A DNA stretch of 64,000 nucleotides from Vibrio agarivorans (GTDB taxonomy: Bacteria; Pseudomonadota; Gammaproteobacteria; Enterobacterales; Vibrionaceae): NCBI RefSeq assembly GCF_030409635.1, contig NZ_JAUFQF010000004.1, positions 2,018,241-2,082,240 of the forward strand, read 5' to 3'. This document shows positions 35,601-42,749 of this stretch, in pieces. How positions within the stretch are numbered: the stretch's first letter is position 1; each line of letters opens with the position of its first letter. The translations under genes were made by a program, and so were the position numbers. The notes beneath the pieces are model-generated. The model saw only the letters and a program-made list of their open reading frames with translations. It made no database searches and was not told the DNA's origin.

Positions 35601-38600
35601 CAGTATCGATATCAGTGACAGTCAACGTACCGGATGTTTGTAATTGAGATTCTTCAGTCACCGCACCTGAGTTTGTCCCACCGATTAAAGCAGCATCATT
35701 GGTGCCATTCACGGTGATCGTCACTTGGTGTGGCGTGCCGTCAGCGGAGTGGACAGTAATAGTATCGGTAGCTGTTTTATGCGCACCTAACGCTTGAACG
35801 GTTGGGTTAGTGTTATCTAAGTCGTACGTCCAAGCCCCAGATTCGGTCAGATGTAGAGTCCCCAAGTTGCCTACGATATCTGTGTTGGAGAAATGTGCTT
35901 CGCCAGTATCTACGTCAGTGACAGTAAACGTACCAGAGGTTTGCAATTGAGATTCTTCGGTTACCGCACCTGAGTTGGTGCCACCAATCACAGCAGTATC
36001 ATTGGTGCCATTTACCGTAATCGTAACTTGATGCGGCGTGCCGTCAGCAGAATGTACAGTAATAGTATCAGTGGCTGTTTTATTCACGCCTAACGCTTGA
36101 ACGATAGGATTTGTGTTATCGAGGTCGTAAGTCCAAGCCCCAGATTGGGTCAGATGTAGAGTCCCCAAGTTGCCTACGATATCTGTGTTGGAGAAATGTG
36201 CCTCGCCAGTATCGATATCAGTGACAGTCAACGTACCGGATGTTTGTAATTGAGATTCTTCAGTCACCGCACCTGAGTTTGTCCCACCGATTAAAGCAGC
36301 ATCATTGGTGCCATTCACGGTGATCGTCACTTGGTGTGGCGTGCCGTCAGCGGAGTGGACAGTAATAGTATCGGTAGCTGTTTTATGCGCACCTAACGCT
36401 TGAACGGTTGGGTTAGTGTTATCTAAGTCGTACGTCCAAGCCCCAGATTCGGTCAGATGTAGAGTACCTAAGTTGCCTACGATATCTGTGTTGGAGAAAT
36501 GTGCCTCGCCAGTATCGATATCAGTGACAGTCAACGTACCAGAGGTTTGTAATTGAGATTCTTCAGTCACCGCACCTGAGTTTGTCCCACCGATTAAAGC
36601 AGCATCATTGGTGCCATTCACGGTGATCGTCACTTGGTGTGGCGTGCCGTCAGCGGAGTGGACAGTAATAGTATCGGTAGCTGTTTTATGCGCACCTAAC
36701 GCTTGAACGGTTGGGTTAGTGTTATCTAAGTCGTACGTCCAAGCCCCAGATTCGGTCAGATGTAGAGTCCCCAAGTTGCCTACGATATCTGTGTTGGAGA
36801 AATGTGCTTCGCCAGTATCAACATCGGTTACAGTAAGGGTGCCAGAGGTTTGAAGTTGAGACTCTTCGGTTACTGCACCTGAGTTTGTCTCACCGATTAA
36901 AGCAGCATCATTGGTGCCATTCACGGTGATCGTCACTTGGTGTGGCGTGCCGTCAGCGGAGTGGACAGTAATAGTATCGGTAGCTGTTTTATGCGCACCT
37001 AACGCTTGAACGGTTGGGTTAGTGTTATCTAAGTCGTACGTCCAAGCCCCAGATTCGGTCAGATGTAGAGTCCCCAAGTTGCCTACGATATCTGTGTTGG
37101 AGAAATGTGCTTCGCCAGTATCAACATCGGTTACAGTAAGGGTGCCAGAGGTTTGAAGTTGAGACTCTTCGGTTACTGCACCTGAGTTTGTCCCACCGAT
37201 TAAAGCAGCATCATTGGTGCCATTCACGGTGATCGTCACTTGGTGTGGCGTGCCGTCAGCGGAGTGGACAGTAATAGTATCGGTAGCTGTTTTATGCGCA
37301 CCTAACGCTTGAACGGTTGGGTTAGTGTTATCTAAGTCGTACGTCCAAGCCCCAGATTCGGTCAGATGTATAGTACCTAAGTTGCCTACGATATCTGTGT
37401 TGGAGAAATGTGCTTCGCCAGTATCAACGTCAGTGACAGTAAACGTACCAGAGGTTTGCAATTGAGATTCTTCGGTTACCGCACCTGAGTTGGTGCCACC
37501 AATCACAGCAGTATCATTGGTGCCATTTACCGTAATCGTAACTTGATGCGGCGTGCCGTCAGCAGAATGTACAGTAATAGTATCAGTGGCTGTTTTATTC
37601 ACGCCTAACGCTTGAACGATAGGATTTGTGTTATCGAGGTCGTAAGTCCAAGCACCTGAGTCGGTCAGATGTAGAGTCCCCAAGTTGCCTACGATATCTG
37701 TGTTGGAGAAATGTGCTTCGCCAGTATCAACATCGGTTACAGTAAGGGTGCCAGAGGTTTGAAGTTGAGACTCTTCGGTTACTGCACCTGAGTTTGTCCC
37801 ACCGATTAAAGCAGCATCATTGGTGCCATTCACGGTGATCGTCACTTGGTGTGGCGTGCCGTCAGCGGAGTGGACAGTAATAGTATCGGTAGCTGTTTTA
37901 TGCGCACCTAACGCTTGAACGGTTGGGTTAGTGTTATCTAAGTCGTACGTCCAAGCCCCAGATTCGGTCAGATGTAGAGTACCTAAGTTGCCTACGATAT
38001 CTGTGTTGGAGAAATGTGCTTCGCCAGTATCAACGTCAGTGACAGTAAACGTACCAGAGGTTTGCAATTGAGATTCTTCGGTTACCGCACCTGAGTTGGT
38101 GCCACCAATCACAGCAGTATCATTGGTGCCATTTACCGTAATCGTAACTTGATGCGGCGTGCCGTCAGCAGAATGTACAGTAATAGTATCAGTGGCTGTT
38201 TTATTCACGCCTAACGCTTGAACGATAGGATTTGTGTTATCGAGGTCGTAAGTCCAAGCACCTGAGTCGGTCAGATGTAGAGTCCCCAAGTTGTCTACGA
38301 TATCTGTGTTGGAGAAATGTGCCTCGCCAGTATCGATATCAGTGACAGTCAACGTACCGGATGTTTGCAATTGAGACTCTTCGGTGACAGTTCCTGAGTC
38401 TGTTCCACCAATAACTGCTTTGTCGTTAGTCCCATTGATCGTAACCATAACTTGATGCGCTGTGCCGTCGGCTGAGTAAACAGTGACTATGTCTGTCGCA
38501 GTCGAACCTTGGCCAAGTCCTTGAACTACAAGGTTATTGCTGTCTAAATTGTATATCCACGCACCGTCTTTGGTGATGCTGAGCGTGCCGAAATTGCTAG

Positions 38601-39768
38601 TTACTTGTGAGGCTTGAAAGTGGTCTTCTCCAAGATCAGAGTCCGTTACCGAAAGCTGTCCTTGGACTTGCGTTGTTAAATCTTCAGTTACCGTGCCAGC
38701 ATCCACGCCTGTAATCACGGCATTGTCGTCGTTCCCGCCGATCGTCATATCGATCGTTTGCGGTGTGCCATCTTTGGTGTGAATTGTGAAACTTTCATGC
38801 AGTGAAGTCGCCCCGGTTAGCGCTTGAACGTTAGAAAGAGAGTTATCAACTTGATACTGCCAGTGTCCATCAGAATCGATAGTTAATGAACCATACTTCC
38901 CAGAGATAACTTCCGGCGCAACCGAACTTTCATTTTGATCAGGGTCTATGACATCAATTTTACCGTTCGCATGTAACAAGCCTTGTGAATCAATATTGTG
39001 ATCTTCTGTGACGACACCTGTTAAGTCTCCAGAAATACTTGGCGTGTCTTGCTTACCCGTGACCGGAACTTGAACAATGACGCTCGAGCCGTTAGATAGA
39101 TGCAACAAGAAATGATCAGTACCTTGTTGGTGCTGATTCAACAGTATGTATTGAGGCGATTTTGGGTTTAATACAAACGTGTATTGACCATTTGCATCAA
39201 CATGAAGCTCTCCGTAGGTACCTTTTATGACTTCTGGCATGAAGGTGACGGGTAAAGCGGTCGTTGTAGGCGCATTCGAATGAGTCGGCTGACCGTTACT
39301 TCCTGATGAGATAGTCGGCATCGATACCGAAGGAATGTAATGGACTTGCGGGTGAGAAAGCGTCGATAAATGATGAGAAGGAACCAAGTGAGAGCTCGAG
39401 CCATGGGGAGCGTGGCTTGCACTTAAGGTAGAGTTTACGTCGCTGTCGCTCGTTTGAGCCTCTTGATGAGTAACCGCTGATGAGTCCATTTTTCCATGGT
39501 GGTCGCTGGAATCTTTTGCTGTCACGTTATTTGCGGCTACTTGATCTGCGTTATCACCGGAATTGTCTACATCCTCGGCAGCTGTGTGTTTAGCCAATGA
39601 TGGCAGTATCATCATGAGTGATTGAAAAAGCGGGATATTAACTTTTAGGTGTGAATGCAGTCTGAGCTTCTTTTTTTTGGTTGGCTTCTTTTGTTCTAGC
39701 TCGTTACTTTTCTTATTTTTGATTTCTGTATTTTTCTTGTTTGCTTCGACGTTTTTTTTGTTAGCCAT
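29659..39768 (-). CDS. Giant VCBS-repeat surface adhesin, type I secretion substrate
   Basis: A protein of about 3369 residues. I prefer the ATG at 39768 (GGATGAG upstream) over one nine bases earlier. A Lys-rich N-terminus and a short hydrophobic segment (PLFQSLMMILPSLAKH) precede a Ser/His-rich linker. VCBS domains follow from about residue 170. Eleven near-identical 101-residue copies span about 455-1560, each containing TVTDxDTGEAHFSNTDI and SGAWTYDLDN. Then diverged VCBS domains alternate with cadherin-like modules (DYNGxVxFTYDVxDxHGG), and an Ig-like module (TPVLSVDITDTSDNTL) comes near 2940. The C-terminal 350 residues include YLDLTQHAHQ, HLDMSDALEHH and a His-rich tail, a plausible T1SS signal. 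No RTX nonapeptides were seen. Likely role: attachment and biofilm. Convergent with its probable exporter. Confidence 0.9.
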   Translation of the reverse strand: MANKKNVEANKKNTEIKNKKSNELEQKKPTKKKKLRLHSHLKVNIPLFQSLMMILPSLAKHTAAEDVDNSGDNADQVAANNVTAKDSSDHHGKMDSSAVTHQEAQTSDSDVNSTLSASHAPHGSSSHLVPSHHLSTLSHPQVHYIPSVSMPTISSGSNGQPTHSNAPTTTALPVTFMPEVIKGTYGELHVDANGQYTFVLNPKSPQYILLNQHQQGTDHFLLHLSNGSSVIVQVPVTGKQDTPSISGDLTGVVTEDHNIDSQGLLHANGKIDVIDPDQNESSVAPEVISGKYGSLTIDSDGHWQYQVDNSLSNVQALTGATSLHESFTIHTKDGTPQTIDMTIGGNDDNAVITGVDAGTVTEDLTTQVQGQLSVTDSDLGEDHFQASQVTSNFGTLSITKDGAWIYNLDSNNLVVQGLGQGSTATDIVTVYSADGTAHQVMVTINGTNDKAVIGGTDSGTVTEESQLQTSGTLTVTDIDTGEAHFSNTDIVDNLGTLHLTDSGAWTYDLDNTNPIVQALGVNKTATDTITVHSADGTPHQVTITVNGTNDTAVIGGTNSGAVTEESQLQTSGTFTVTDVDTGEAHFSNTDIVGNLGTLHLTESGAWTYDLDNTNPTVQALGAHKTATDTITVHSADGTPHQVTITVNGTNDAALIGGTNSGAVTEESQLQTSGTLTVTDVDTGEAHFSNTDIVGNLGTLHLTDSGAWTYDLDNTNPIVQALGVNKTATDTITVHSADGTPHQVTITVNGTNDTAVIGGTNSGAVTEESQLQTSGTFTVTDVDTGEAHFSNTDIVGNLGTIHLTESGAWTYDLDNTNPTVQALGAHKTATDTITVHSADGTPHQVTITVNGTNDAALIGGTNSGAVTEESQLQTSGTLTVTDVDTGEAHFSNTDIVGNLGTLHLTESGAWTYDLDNTNPTVQALGAHKTATDTITVHSADGTPHQVTITVNGTNDAALIGETNSGAVTEESQLQTSGTLTVTDVDTGEAHFSNTDIVGNLGTLHLTESGAWTYDLDNTNPTVQALGAHKTATDTITVHSADGTPHQVTITVNGTNDAALIGGTNSGAVTEESQLQTSGTLTVTDIDTGEAHFSNTDIVGNLGTLHLTESGAWTYDLDNTNPTVQALGAHKTATDTITVHSADGTPHQVTITVNGTNDAALIGGTNSGAVTEESQLQTSGTLTVTDIDTGEAHFSNTDIVGNLGTLHLTQSGAWTYDLDNTNPIVQALGVNKTATDTITVHSADGTPHQVTITVNGTNDTAVIGGTNSGAVTEESQLQTSGTFTVTDVDTGEAHFSNTDIVGNLGTLHLTESGAWTYDLDNTNPTVQALGAHKTATDTITVHSADGTPHQVTITVNGTNDAALIGGTNSGAVTEESQLQTSGTLTVTDIDTGEAHFSNTDIVGNLGTLHLTDSGAWTYDLDNTNPIVQALGVNKTATDTITVHSADGTPHQVTITVNGTNDAALIGGTNSGAVTEESQLQTSGTLTVTDIDTGEAHFSNTDIVGNLGTLHLTDSGAWTYDLDNTNPIVQALGVNKTATDTITVHSADGIPHQVTITVNGTNDSAVIGGTNSGAVTEESQLQTSGTLTVTDVDTGEAHFSNTDIKGSLGTLHLTDSGAWTYDLDNSNPAVQALAKGQHAKDIITVHSTDGTPHQVAITVNGANDAAQITGTTTGAVTEDRIYGMQWLVVNSHMHVTDTDAGEAHFDPVLHAQNNAGIGYTSTLGASVVVAPDGDWHYQLDNNIQQVQSLGQGQSYIDKVTVHTADGTTQELQITITGTNDAPTVTGSRVLPAGTEDQTLRITQTQLLAGATDIDKNDSGTLHVDAVTADHGTVTHNADGSFTFHPDQDYNGQVKFTYDIKDAHGGSVQATASSTLAAAGDAATISGVDTGDVHEGHTFTAPDGSMTGGYVDDRSPDHQHGNIGKLWNDEIHTDGHLSIVDADAGESYAQTGTYYGTHGRVILQTNGDWTYYASIGQGATGRAIDHLGTGESLVDTVTVKSADGTTHDIVVTIHGDNDRPYCSGEVQLNSGKEDLAQTITASELLANTVDVDTNDIGKLTITNLHADHGSILDNQDGTFTFTPTKDYNGQVHFTYDVQDAHGGVTHTGANTILAAVNDTAVFKGAITGSVTEDLNAHAAVEGGNFAYKLESRGTLDAIDPDSGESGFDFKTIATVSLHPEYAPYTSSLGGLLGIDRVGNWNYYIDNRKPEIQHLGAGETLTDTVTVHSKDGTPQVITITINGTNDQPVVSREVTLNSGTEDTALTFTAHELLANATDIDGNDAGQLTVDNLQVDHGSVVDNKDGTYTFTPEKDYNGDVHFTYDVKDAHGGVTHTGASTTLAAVDDKTIISGVDHGVATEDVATVVYTNPHIMDAVDWQALQITDIDSPNTQVTVEFEGKQYTWNIGSDLNVTTPYGRFQFHTIASGPHQGEHSWSYIGDNNNVHVQELKHGESFTESIRLIATDGTEFPITVKVNGTEDGVVIDSKSELGHVVENAQTGASVSGNVVAHDVDLHDTVSWTQTPTGGISGQYGTFHLSADGQWHYDVDQSKATKLGDGDEYWEHFTVEAVSTDGSHVSKSVSVVVHGDNDVPTVSGEVTLPSGKEDTSIHITQAELIANATDVDTNDRGWLHIENLTADHGSLVSNSDGSFTFNPDPNYNGTVHFTYDVADRHGGIAHTGANTTLAAVNDAAVITGTGGHLLEEDNLYYGYTIKTNGQFHVVDPDGPSQSKFPDGLHHHTGSLGGTLQLYGNGNYFYHIENSAVNHLAKGQEARETFTIHSVDGTPHQVEFVIEGTNDAPFVHGDVTLSPGTEDTTVTLHASDLLAQAGDYDDGETAQLSVHNLSADHGTVTDNKDGTYTFKPDANYNGTVHFTYDVQDPQGATVATSASMALAAVADTPVLSVDITDTSDNTLNASESGAAAISGSLDPSVASTLDRIEITDGTTTVTVDKANITVATDGTYQTTADLSSLKDGTLTVTAHATSHDGTTATTTDSITKDTQVSLPTITFENAGADNLYSKAEIARGHANTITATVTPPGDAKIGEHLVVNGQDHVLDAHTLQHGIQIEVHPGSNIQATMTDEHGNSAGSQGFAASAIPEPIVVKPPSGSHQVSGTLGVPPLLPSLTPVPSTQSGWRIHLPNGQYVTSHHGQYGTLTIDPQTGHLHYQEQAQVHTGPHGSASGVGQHEDKFEVALQGTNQDEVVAHVNIQILSHGPGHSGKLTVGTEVVDMTITPVVHTSHPAPPPPPPEPNDDPDIALQAGFTVMQSDDTYLDLTQHAHQEPDQKTSHHGAAAYLDALGIKPDATSTTVHDQPADMDIVLSQVDQPDAATHDQVHLDMSDALEHHDAANNHNQDEEHHHHNDVDGLPDIDPNS
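34975..38400 (-). repeat. Tandem array of 303-bp near-identical repeats within the adhesin gene
   Basis: The landmark GGTGCCATT or its close variant recurs every 303 bases at 35095, 35398, 35701, 36004, 36307, 36610, 36913, 37216, 37519, 37822, 38125 and 38428. Each interval is 101 codons. Two unit types are visible: A (NPIVQALGVNK) and B (NPTVQALGAHK). In protein order they run A B A B B B B A B A A. Diverged units flank the array on both sides. Confidence 0.93.
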
Positions 39769-40028
39769 TTTTCTCATCCGTGAATCGTGGTTGCACTATT
39801 TTAAGTAAAATACACAGATAGATGTTTCGCTAACTAATTGGATAATTTTTAAAGAAAAAAACCAGAAATTGAGACGGTTCTACGTTTTAGGTATCAATGG
39901 ATGCAAGCAACTATGTATTTGAATACTCTGATCAGCGTTTAACCGACCAGCTTGTTTACATATATATTGGATTCAATGAGTGGGCAGCAGTTGTTACTTT
40001 CAAGATGTAGTAACAGAGTGAAAGGGGT

Positions 40029-40042
40029 CTCCTGATCAGGAG
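40029..40042. repeat. 14-bp perfect palindrome, possible operator
   Basis: CTCCTGATCAGGAG is its own reverse complement. It lies about 260 bases upstream of the adhesin start. The binding protein is unknown. Confidence 0.4.
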
Positions 40043-40123
40043 TTTAGTATTACAAAAAGTAATCTATATAATACTAATTTAGTAAAGTCACTAAATCACT
40101 TTTGTCCAAAAGCTTCTTACGCG

Positions 40124-40157
40124 GAGTTATGGTTGTCTGTGAGTTATGGTTGTCTGA
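40124..40157. repeat. 17-bp direct tandem duplication
   Basis: GAGTTATGGTTGTCTGT is followed immediately by the same sequence with one changed final base. It probably arose by slippage. Confidence 0.85.
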
Positions 40158-40491
40158 GAGACTGTATGATGCAAAGGAGGACTGTTTGCTTGTATCGCAG
40201 AACGCTGGACAGCAAAAAAATGTTGAGAATTGCTTTGTGCGACTTGATGGTATAGTTGATAATTTCGGGTGACTTTTTTAGGTTTTGCTTATAGAAAGGG
40301 GCTTTTGTTGAGAAATCCATGAACCCATTGGTATTGCTGGCCTCTCTCATGATTCATAAATATAAAAATTAATTCTTGGATACGCAAAATCATCCGCTTT
40401 CCGCTCCATTCAGATAAAGAATTAGACTTCTCTGGCATTATGAAGTGCTATCATATCGGCATGATTTAGTCTCACTACAGGCAGTTTCTCT

Positions 40492-42333
40492 TTGATCCGC
40501 GCAACCCTCAATCGCAGCCGACATATCCTATATTTCATGTGGCACCGAATTCGCACCACTGGCTTGCAGATGTTTGCGAGTTTCCTCTTGGTGCGAGCGA
40601 CGCTGTTGACACTGTTTGTTCCCCTTGACCTATGGCTCAGTTCTAAGCTGATGCAACTGCATGGTGTCAATGCGATTGCCAATCAAGAAATGCTTTCTTT
40701 TTTATTGTCACCGACCGGATTTTTGTTGAGCTTGTGGGTAGTGACCAACATGAGCTTTGCGTTTTTTGTCGAGCACTCAACCATTAGCATTTTGCTTGCG
40801 CAGCAGGATGTTGGTAAACGTTCGATTGTCGATACGTTTGGGTTGCTCATCCAACGAAGCTTTCGTGTAGTGAAAGTGCTTATTGCTCAGTCGTTGGGTA
40901 TTAGCTTGTTGTTTGCGACCGTGCTTTGGTTTGGACGCTGGATTTATGGCTTGATGCTCAGTGATTGGGACATTAATTATTATCTTAGCAATCAGGCGAG
41001 CTCATTATGGTTTGCGGTTGGGATCGTCGTTTTAGCGATGCTCCCATTGGTATTGTTAGTGCTGCGTTATTGGGCGAGCTGGTGGCTTGCATTACCATTG
41101 AGCCTGTTTCAAAACTGTTCGCAATGGCAGCTGTTCAAGCAAGCACAAAGGCTCAGTCGCGAGATTTATCCGCATATTTTAGGTGGCCATATACTGTGGT
41201 TATTGGCTAGAGCATCGATTGCAGCGATGTTTGCTGCGGCCTTCCTGTTTATATTGGATCCCATTTTGAATTGGGCAACGACAGACCCAGAGCGTTACCC
41301 TTGGCTTATTCTTGCGACCGCTCTATTGTTGGGTGTCGCCTTAGTTTTGAGTTTTATCGACCGGTTTATTTATGCTAGCTGTCAGTACTATGTATTGCGA
41401 CTGCAGACAAAGCGTCTAAAGCTGGTTAACGAACAAGCGCGCTTTGTTGGCCTAATGCAGGATACAAAACGGCGCACGCTAATGATTACTGTTATGGTGT
41501 CATTTATTGCCTTGGCTGGCCTCAATGGGTATTACGATATCAAGCAATTTGCGCAGCATGTGCAAACTGATACCACAGGGTATGTGACCGCGCACCGAGC
41601 GGGTGGTTTTGGGCGCTCTGAAAACAGCGAGGCGGGTATCCAATATTCGGTTGAACTGGGTATTCAAAGCACAGAGATTGATGTTCAGTTGACCAAAGAT
41701 GGTCAAATAGTGGTTTTTCATGACCGTGATTTAGGACGTATGTTAGGTGTGTCGCTGGTGGTTGAAGAGGCAACTTATGCGGAAATCAGCGCGGCCTATG
41801 AAGATAAAAATCTAACACCGCCACCGTTACTTGATCATTTGTTGGATCATTATGCTGATGATATAGAGTTCAATATTGAGCTCAAACGGTATAACCGAAG
41901 TGTCGATTTAGCCATGGCGATGGCGAAGCTACTGCCGAATTACTCCCAACCAATGATTGTTTCAAGTTTAGATGGCGAGTTACTGTCTCAGCTGATGTTC
42001 GAGCTTGCTGACAGTCGCCCTGATAACCTGAGATACGCTCTTATCTATGCTGCTGGTGTTGGTGAATCGCAACTCGAGCGTGAAGTTGATATGTTGATGG
42101 TAAGCGGGCAGTGGCTAACAGCTTGGCGTATTATAGAGATCCAACAGCGTGAACAAGAAGTGTTGGTGTGGACGATCAACGAAGCCGAGGCGATGCAGCG
42201 TATGTTCTTACTCGGTGTTGATGGCATCATCACCGATGAGCCTCAGCTAGCGCTCACCACCAAAGCCAAGATTAAGCAGATGGATTTCTCTGAGCGAGCC
42301 CTGATGACATTGCGTTATTGGTTGTCGCTGTAA
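40492..42333 (+). CDS. Membrane-anchored glycerophosphodiester phosphodiesterase
   Basis: A 613-residue protein. The N-terminal 330 residues carry about seven membrane segments (glycerophosphoryl diester phosphodiesterase membrane domain). A final helix near 335-350 leads to a GDPD catalytic domain. Catalytic features are YVTAHRAGGFGRSENSEAG (His368), STEIDVQLTKDGQIVVFHDRDLGR, and EFNIELKRYNR. The usual HRG-PENT reads HRA-SENS here, a modest deviation. It should hydrolyse glycerophosphodiesters to glycerol 3-phosphate and an alcohol, probably outside the inner membrane. The TTG start has an AGG 10 bases upstream; an ATG at 40537 is an alternative without a ribosome-binding site. Confidence 0.9.
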   Translation: MIRATLNRSRHILYFMWHRIRTTGLQMFASFLLVRATLLTLFVPLDLWLSSKLMQLHGVNAIANQEMLSFLLSPTGFLLSLWVVTNMSFAFFVEHSTISILLAQQDVGKRSIVDTFGLLIQRSFRVVKVLIAQSLGISLLFATVLWFGRWIYGLMLSDWDINYYLSNQASSLWFAVGIVVLAMLPLVLLVLRYWASWWLALPLSLFQNCSQWQLFKQAQRLSREIYPHILGGHILWLLARASIAAMFAAAFLFILDPILNWATTDPERYPWLILATALLLGVALVLSFIDRFIYASCQYYVLRLQTKRLKLVNEQARFVGLMQDTKRRTLMITVMVSFIALAGLNGYYDIKQFAQHVQTDTTGYVTAHRAGGFGRSENSEAGIQYSVELGIQSTEIDVQLTKDGQIVVFHDRDLGRMLGVSLVVEEATYAEISAAYEDKNLTPPPLLDHLLDHYADDIEFNIELKRYNRSVDLAMAMAKLLPNYSQPMIVSSLDGELLSQLMFELADSRPDNLRYALIYAAGVGESQLEREVDMLMVSGQWLTAWRIIEIQQREQEVLVWTINEAEAMQRMFLLGVDGIITDEPQLALTTKAKIKQMDFSERALMTLRYWLSL

Positions 42334-42461
42334 GCTATGAGTATCATCGAGAGCGATAGAAGGAAAGTGGCTGTAGATGAATGACTTTGAGAGCCATCTA
42401 ACTGTCGCACTCTCGGGCTTTGTTATACTGCTAGCAAGACCCAATACAAGGTGTGATGGTT

Positions 42462-42722
42462 ATGTCGAAAGTATCGAAGATACCTAATGAAGATAAACTG
42501 GTAAAAAAGGCGATAGAAGTCGGCTTTAAGATGGCTAAGATGCAAGGGATTGAACTGCCAAGCTCATCGCAGCCAATAAAGATCAAGGCAGTGTATCTTT
42601 TTTTGGTGGAGGTGAATCAGATCACCCCACTGCCAGCAGATAAACAAGATGGAGCCAACATTAAAAAGCGCTTGGCTATTTGGCTACATAGTGCTTTACC
42701 TGATAATGACCCACTCAAATAG
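42462..42722 (+). CDS. DUF5062 family protein
   Basis: An 86-residue soluble protein of unknown function, from memory the vibrio-typical DUF5062 family. MSKVSKIPNEDKLVKKAIEVG and the ending RLAIWLHSALPDNDPLK fit. I start at the third possible codon (ATG 42462), 8 bases after AAGGTG, rather than the GTG or ATG just upstream. A TATACT hexamer at 42424-42429 could be its -10. The gene converges with dnaE2, whose stop lies 4 bases beyond. Confidence 0.8.
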   Translation: MSKVSKIPNEDKLVKKAIEVGFKMAKMQGIELPSSSQPIKIKAVYLFLVEVNQITPLPADKQDGANIKKRLAIWLHSALPDNDPLK

Positions 42723-42749
42723 CCACTAGTGAAACTCTCTAGAGTGGCT
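42721..42749. terminator. Stem-loop between DUF5062 and dnaE2 3' ends
   Basis: AGCCACT pairs with AGTGGCT across the two convergent stops, so the hairpin overlaps the last codons of dnaE2. A short T tract follows on the plus strand (TCTAATTTTC). It may serve both genes. Confidence 0.55.

Larger units (their letters stand above)
39769..40491. other. 723-bp intergenic region upstream of the adhesin gene
   Basis: AT-rich with no convincing ORF; a 68-codon minus-strand frame (40144-40350) has no protein-like character. It should hold the adhesin promoter on the minus strand. Visible signals: a perfect 14-bp palindrome CTCCTGATCAGGAG (40029-40042), TTTAGT/ACTAAA (40078-40095), and a 17-bp tandem duplication of GAGTTATGGTTGTCTG(T/A) at 40124-40157. 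A region this long before a surface-adhesin gene may carry several regulator sites. Confidence 0.6.

Noticed and set aside
39540..39620. LapG-type protease site near HTAAED in the adhesin N-terminus
   Set aside because: The characteristic TAAG or PAAG motif is not present, and no LapD or LapG gene is in the window.
40144..40350. 68-codon minus-strand frame upstream of GDPD
   Set aside because: No ribosome-binding site, composition unlike neighbours, and it overlaps a tandem duplication.
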